Positions 9,193 through 13,751 of a stretch of 13,751 bases of DNA are shown piece by piece (the first letter of the stretch is position 1; each line of letters starts with the position of its first letter). The position numbers and the translations under genes are program-made. The stretch spans positions 3,480 through 17,230 of the forward strand of contig NAOQ01000649.1 of the NCBI GenBank assembly GCA_002751075.1, in the 5' to 3' direction. The DNA comes from Ichthyophonus hoferi (taxonomy: Eukaryota > Opisthokonta > Ichthyosporea > Ichthyophonida > Ichthyophonidae). The notes under the pieces are model-generated. The model saw nothing but the letters and a program-made list of their open reading frames with translations, did not search any database and was not told where the DNA came from.

Positions 9193-10255
9193 GATAATTG
9201 AATTTTTATGGATTATTATGGGCCAATCATACTACTGTATACCGGAGACTAAACAGAACAACCCAATTCGAAACCAACTGTTGAAATTGTAAAATATATA
9301 TTTTTATTCGGTAATGTATTTTATCCATATATACACACACAATCTCTCACAAACCTACAAGTATTATACAGACCTTATAGTAGATTAGACCCATAACCAT
9401 AACTCTAGTTATATATACCGGTGTATCCACATCTTAACTTGTTATAAATGGCGCGTTAGCGGGGTCTCTTTGATTTGCAGCTGATAATTTTTATATATAT
9501 TTCTGGTATTAAATGAGTTTTTCAAATGGTTTATCTTGTTACTATATTAAAATCTATTGATTTCTTTTAAACGTACCCACCCATATCATAACTTTAATTA
9601 TATTTTATGATACTATATTTTACTAGTCTATTATCTTTTATTATGCTATTTCTTGTGTTAAGTTTCATTTTCTATTGGTACTATAACTATTTTATCTTAG
9701 GTCTGCTGTTACATCGCTATCTATTCAAGATACGATTGGCTCATAAAAGTCAATATATATTAATCATTTTAAATTATTAATAGGCGAATTCCTTGTTGAA
9801 TGATTCTACCATCATATCCAGGATATATCATATATAATGCCTTTATACCTATCCTTCTCACACTACATAGTTGTTATTGGTGTACACTGTACATAATTAC
9901 CAACCATTGGTCTTTTTATGTGGCCTTCTCGCTAGTGGCTACATATCAGCACTATGGGATATCATATATAATGCCTTTTTATCTATCCTTTTCACAATAC
10001 ATAATTGTTATTGGTGTACACTTTACATAGTTACCAACCATTGGTCTTTTTATGTAGCCTTCTCACTAGTGGCTACATATCCTACGTATCAGCGCTATAT
10101 CACGTATAAATGTATAAATACAAATAATATGTAACAACTATATAAAACTATCTCTGTATATGTCTAAAAAAACCAAATTTAAAACGCGCACAAGACCTCA
10201 ATGTAGAGGAGTAAAATAGTCATAATAGTCCCAATTTTTTAATATAAACACAAGC
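9193..10255. other. Convergent intergenic region between exonuclease and RFC3
   Basis: Both genes end into this 1.06-kb stretch. Apart from the 134-bp tandem duplication at 9827-10094 it is unique AT-rich sequence. No gene or RNA was recognised. The open frames around 9800-10134 come from the duplication and change frame between copies. Confidence 0.7.
9827..10094. repeat. 134-bp tandem duplication (two copies plus a trace of a third)
   Basis: ATCATATATAATGCC starts copy one at 9827 and copy two at 9961. Over the first 118 bases I count about nine differences, roughly 92% identity. Each copy contains GTTATTGGTGTACACT and CCAACCATTGG. A degraded beginning of a third copy may follow at about 10100. 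The period is not a multiple of three, which argues against coding. Confidence 0.9.
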
Positions 10256-13200
10256 CTAGTCCATATCCGTAATCATCAGCAGAAACTTTTTCAGGATACT
10301 CATAAACTTAGCCACAAAGGCCTCCAGGTGATATATATCTTTGGTACCTAAGTGTAGTCTATGTTCGTAGTAGGCCGCCCTGCCAATCACAATATTATGT
10401 TAAAAACTGTAAGCCAATACTAGAGGAGTATTAAAATATTAGTCATGCTAAGGGTATAGGTAGAGCTATGCCAATCAGAATATTATGTTAAAACCATAAG
10501 CCAATACTGTAAGAGCATTAAAATATAAGTGATACTACGGGGATATGTGGAGCTATGCCAATCAAAACATGCGACTAAAACTATGAGCTAGCATTATAAA
10601 AATATTAAAAGTTCAATGGTTATAGGGTCAAGTAAAGTCCTGCCAATCACATCCTTCTATTAAAACAATGAGCAAATACCATGATAGCATTAAACTATAT
10701 TAATGCTATGGTACCAGTTTCCACATTATTTTATAAAGTTTGGCCGATGGAGTTAAAATGCAGGTATTTGATAACCATGCATTTCCACACATACAGTACA
10801 TATAGCATATATATATACATACAATACATAGAGTATAAACATATTTCTGTCTTGGTATATCTAAACAAACTAAATGCATAGAAAGGAAAAACATAACGTA
10901 TCACCAGATAGAAGCAAATCACCATGACAACCACAATTAACTAATAGAATCGAGGCATAAACAAAAGATAAATAATATCTATAAGAAATGATTGGACATA
11001 CCATTTGGTAACTTCAGCTTTGAGCTCATCATCCAGATTCTTTACTAGTTCGTTTAATAAACCCTGGAAAAAGCAAATATATGAAAGAGGTAAGATTGGC
11101 GGGTTAAATAGTACAAAATTATAATAGTGTGATAGTATAACAGCATGATATTATGATAGTATATACTATTATACTATTATACATACTATACTATTGTATA
11201 CACTTATACACTATACTACATAGAAACATATATTAAATTGCACTACCTCAGAAATGTAAAATATATAGGTGGGTTAAGTAGTACAAAAGTATAATAGTGT
11301 AATAGTATAACAGTATAATAATGTGATATATGCTTTCCATTACTATTACTATTATATCCTGATGATTAGCGTAAACTACGTGTATATATCCAGTTTTTTT
11401 TTTTGTTATGGGGTCTTTATGTAGTCTCAATTCTCATTTAGAAAATGTTTTATAAAGATTGTTTTCCTTGATATTACACACACACATATGCACACACTCA
11501 TATATATATATATATATAATCACATTATCCTGTCATTATACTATCATACTCTCATACTACTATACGTAGATAATATATAAATAAAAACATATATACCTTA
11601 AGTATGGTTTCTGAGGGAATGCAGTGCGTCATCAATTCATACAGTCTTGATCTGGCCTCTAAAAGACTAATGAAAAGATCATTTGTATTGGGTTAGTTAA
11701 TTAGCACTAATTAGATATATAGCCAATTTAGGCATATATGCTCGTGCAGCAACATAGGTAAGATAGTAATATAATAGTAAAATGGTATAGTAGTATATAG
11801 TAAAATAGTATAATAGTATAATAGTACAATAGTATAATAGTATAACAGTATAATAGTATAACAGTATAATAGTATAATAGTACAATAATATAATAGTATA
11901 ATAATATAATAGTACAACAAAATAATAGTAAATGTATAATTATATATCTATCTATACACAAATTGGGGTATCTATTTATAACTACCAATAGGTGGGTGTC
12001 TTACACTGCCGGTGATTGTTCAGCCAAAATCTTTTGTGCTGTCTGATGTAGAAATATCTCCCAATCAGGCATAGGCACTATCTGATCATCACTGAATGGA
12101 TATCTGTAAAACTATTAGTTAATGCCCGCCAATTGGGATTGGTATTATACTGCGTTACATACATTTAGTCGTGATCTTGTAGATACTAATTGGTGGAGAG
12201 ATTGTATTGCAGTGGATAAGAAAGAGTATAAATATGGGAGTAATAGCACCAGTAGCGTTGTAAGATTAAAATACAAAAGTAAATTTAAATTTTAAATGTT
12301 TTTGGGATAGAATGACAGAAGTAAAAGCGTGATTGAATACAGATCAGAGGTATTGTCATAGAGGTTAAATTAACCATGCAATATATACATACATTCACAC
12401 ATACATACATACATACACACGTCATACATACATACGTCATACATACATACGTCATATATACACACGTCATACACGCATACGTCATACACACACGTCATAC
12501 ATACGTCATATACGCATACGTCATGCATACACACGTCATACATACATACGTCATACATACATACACACTCACTGTTGCACACGGCAGGCTTCAGCAGACA
12601 ACAGGGCCCTACGTAAGTTGCGATGACTACTAACTGCGATTTTCTTGGCTAATCCATTAGGCATTGGTAGGTTTTCCTTCTTGCACACCGATTGGATAAT
12701 ACTGATTACCTATTAATAGAAGGTGAAGTAGAGAAGAGGGGGGGGAGGGGGGAGGGAAGGAATAAATGATTGGTGCAGAGCCATAACTAGGGACAACGAG
12801 AAGGATAAAGAGAATGGGAAAGAGGGATAGGGAAAGAATAATGGAATACGTGTTGTATAATAAAACAATATTGTATTGGTATAATAATTGTGATAAAACG
12901 CTTACATGAGAGACAGAAACCAATAGGAAAGAAGGGAGGAAGATAAGGAGCCTATAGGAGAGAAGGAGAGGTTGTGATAAACCAATCCACCAATCGTACC
13001 TCTTCTTCTGTGGGTGCTGCCACTCTTATGTGAAGGCATCGACTTCTGATTGGTGCAATAACCTGAGAATAAAATGGCCCAATGGGGTATCTTGGTTAAC
13101 AAGACCAAACCATGATCACTATCCAATTAATAATATTTATAATGAACTGTATAAGCACATAAACCGATTATAAAATATAAATTAAATCGATACAAATTAA

Positions 13201-13656
13201 AAACTAATGATAATTGGTCGTGGAGTAAATGAGGTGATTGGTTGTAGGGGTAGACGACGGGATATAAGGGAAGGTAGGAATTGGTGAATAATTTATATAA
13301 TAGAAAGTAATGTCATATTGTATAATAAAATATATTAGTATATCATATAGTATAATACAACACATTAGACAATAGAATAATGTAATATAACATAATATAA
13401 CACAGTATGACAGAATACAATATAATATAATACATAATATACTACACTTTATAACCGCAAACTAATCGTATTTCCCCAACCACCACCATTTTTCCACTAA
13501 TAACAATGACTCATTGGTTCAAAAGAGTCATAGGTACCCTAGAGGACGAATCACAACACAGTATTAAACGGCAGGTAGCAACGTATTTTTCCATCGTTCT
13601 ACGGAGAGCGTGTTGAGCTTCACGGCTTAGTTTATCAGTCTCGTGTAGAACAATAA
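10256..13656 (-). CDS. RFC3: Replication factor C subunit 3, C-terminal part (partial at 5' end)
   Basis: Seven exons on the minus strand, 13656-13538, 13062-13000, 12709-12573, 12103-12005, 11666-11597, 11063-11002 and 10379-10256, join in phase and give about 223 residues plus TAG. Diagnostic blocks are [32 protein letters not shown] with the SRC arginine-finger motif, [36 protein letters not shown] and [11 protein letters not shown] followed by [10 protein letters not shown]. These match human RFC3 (p38; yeast Rfc5) from the AAA+ ATPase core through the C-terminal collar. RFC3 is part of the pentameric loader that opens PCNA and places it on DNA at primer ends. The Walker B region reads [10 protein letters not shown] where the human protein has LLTEVDKL as I recall it. 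The Walker A region lies right of the window. The tail ([11 protein letters not shown]) differs from the human one. Identity is very secure. Confidence 0.96.
10382..10728. repeat. 85-88-bp tandem repeat, 4 diverged copies, in the last RFC3 intron
   Basis: GCCAATCA opens each unit at 10382, 10470, 10557 and 10642 (spacings 88, 87, 85). Within a unit follow TTAAAA, then in most copies GCCAATACT or a degraded version, then AGCATTAAAATATTA. A partial fifth unit may start near 10728. On the RFC3 sense strand the unit ends in TGATTGGCAG or TGATTGGCATAG, and the first unit abuts the real splice acceptor before the final exon. Confidence 0.8.
11101..11314. repeat. Pair of 43-bp direct repeats 170 bp apart in RFC3 intron
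   Basis: The segments 11101-11143 and 11271-11313, both starting GGGTTAA, match at about 40 of 43 positions. Both include a TATAATAGTGT block and end in ATAGTATAACAG. Related AGTATAAT units continue around them, and between them lie TACTATTATAC repeats in the opposite sense. Confidence 0.8.
11807..11918. repeat. 8-bp tandem repeat AGTATAAT, 14 copies in register
   Basis: Fourteen consecutive octamers are in perfect register, varying only as AGTATAAT, AGTACAAT, AGTATAAC, AATATAAT and AGTACAAC. It lies in the RFC3 intron 11667-12004. It generates stop-free Tyr/Leu/Ile-rich frames on the minus strand that are not genes. Looser relatives extend the array on both sides (about 11761-11938). Confidence 0.9.
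12415..12563. repeat. 15-bp minisatellite with CGTCAT core, 10 copies
   Basis: CGTCAT occurs at 12420, 12435, 12450, 12465, 12480, 12493, 12504, 12519, 12534 and 12549. Most spacings are 15 bp, with one of 13 and one of 11. The spacer is TACATACAT-like. It starts only a few bases inside the RFC3 intron after the donor at 12572. The period of five codons leaves open frames on both strands, which are artefacts. Confidence 0.95.
12738..12756. other. G-run (C-run on RFC3 sense strand) upstream of an RFC3 acceptor
   Basis: The plus strand reads G8-A-G6-A-G3. On the minus strand this is a C-rich tract about 28-46 bases before the acceptor at 12710, continued by TCTTCTCTACTTCACC. It therefore forms part of the polypyrimidine tract of that intron. 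Its G strand has enough runs to allow a G-quadruplex. Confidence 0.7.
13063..13537 (-). other. RFC3 intron with TATAATAC-type simple sequence
   Basis: On the sense strand the donor is gtacct and the acceptor is cag at 13065-13063. It has an ATTGG-rich unique portion near the acceptor and an AT-rich, loosely repetitive portion (about 13290-13445, plus-strand TATAATAC/ATAACA units) nearer the donor. It joins SSSR to VIAPIRSRC in phase 0. No additional exon was seen. Confidence 0.75.
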
Positions 13657-13662
13657 CTGTAT

Positions 13663-13687
13663 GTATTTATATATGTATGTATGTATA

Positions 13688-13723
<36 letters not shown>

Positions 13724-13751
13724 TGTATGTATGTATGTATGTATGTATGTA
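13663..13751. repeat. GTAT tetranucleotide microsatellite at right edge
   Basis: This is GTAT/ATGT units with an internal TA run near 13685-13695. On the RFC3 sense strand it is a TACA repeat ending a few bases before the acceptor that precedes the exon 13656-13538. It continues beyond the window. Confidence 0.92.

Noticed and set aside
9800-10134. Hydrophobic open frames in the 134-bp duplication
   Set aside because: The duplicated unit is read in different frames in the two copies because 134 is not a multiple of three, and no family resemblance is seen.
11697-11988. Minus-strand Tyr/Leu/Ile-rich frames suggesting membrane proteins
   Set aside because: They are translations of the AGTATAAT octamer array inside an RFC3 intron.
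12370-12633. Open frames on both strands over the CGTCAT array
   Set aside because: A 15-bp repeat is five codons long and stays open on both strands. The peptides are simple repeats, and part of the interval is a coding exon of RFC3 read in the wrong frame.
1-13751. CRISPR array or prokaryotic operon
   Set aside because: Regularly spaced repeats here are simple minisatellites without unique spacers, and the genes are split by GT-AG introns, which marks eukaryotic nuclear DNA.

Overview
This window is AT-rich nuclear DNA from an intron-rich eukaryote. It carries three protein genes, all split by GT-AG introns, in a sea of microsatellites and short tandem repeats. I assembled the genes by translating conserved segments and checking that splice phases agree at each junction. 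The lineage is not settled. Tousled-like kinases occur in animals, plants and many protists but are missing from well-known yeasts. The RFC3 tail resembles both animal and plant proteins. An animal, a unicellular relative of animals or another protist all remain possible.

Layout: 1-3405 (+) is the C-terminal part of a Tousled-like kinase (TLK), six exons ending in a stop at 3403-3405; its N-terminal part lies left of the window. 3406-5977 has no recognised gene and holds a stretch (about 3860-5960) whose texture differs from its surroundings. 5978-9192 (+) is a DEDDh 3'-5' exonuclease of about 290 residues, apparently complete, with a likely 13-nt microexon and two alternative C-termini. 9193-10255 is the convergent intergenic region, with a 134-bp tandem duplication. 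10256-13656 (-) is the C-terminal part of replication factor C subunit 3 (RFC3), seven exons; its first roughly 140 residues lie right of the window.

All three products belong to DNA and chromatin metabolism: TLK promotes replication-coupled chromatin assembly, RFC3 is part of the PCNA clamp loader, and the exonuclease trims DNA or RNA 3' ends. Nothing in the sequence shows co-regulation, so the clustering may be chance.

The non-coding DNA has its own character. The pentamer ATTGG/CCAAT is strikingly frequent in introns and spacers on both strands and sits inside three independent tandem arrays. Other arrays are a 15-bp CGTCAT repeat, an 8-bp AGTATAAT repeat, a 41-bp repeat, a TTTTA tract of about 440 bp and TACA/GTAT tracts that fill both window edges. 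No virus-like element, intact transposon, tRNA or rRNA gene, or CRISPR array was recognised. I do not see a clearly new biological system. The best leads are the CCAAT excess, the microexon and C-terminal switch in the exonuclease, and an intron tandem repeat that abuts and resembles a splice acceptor.
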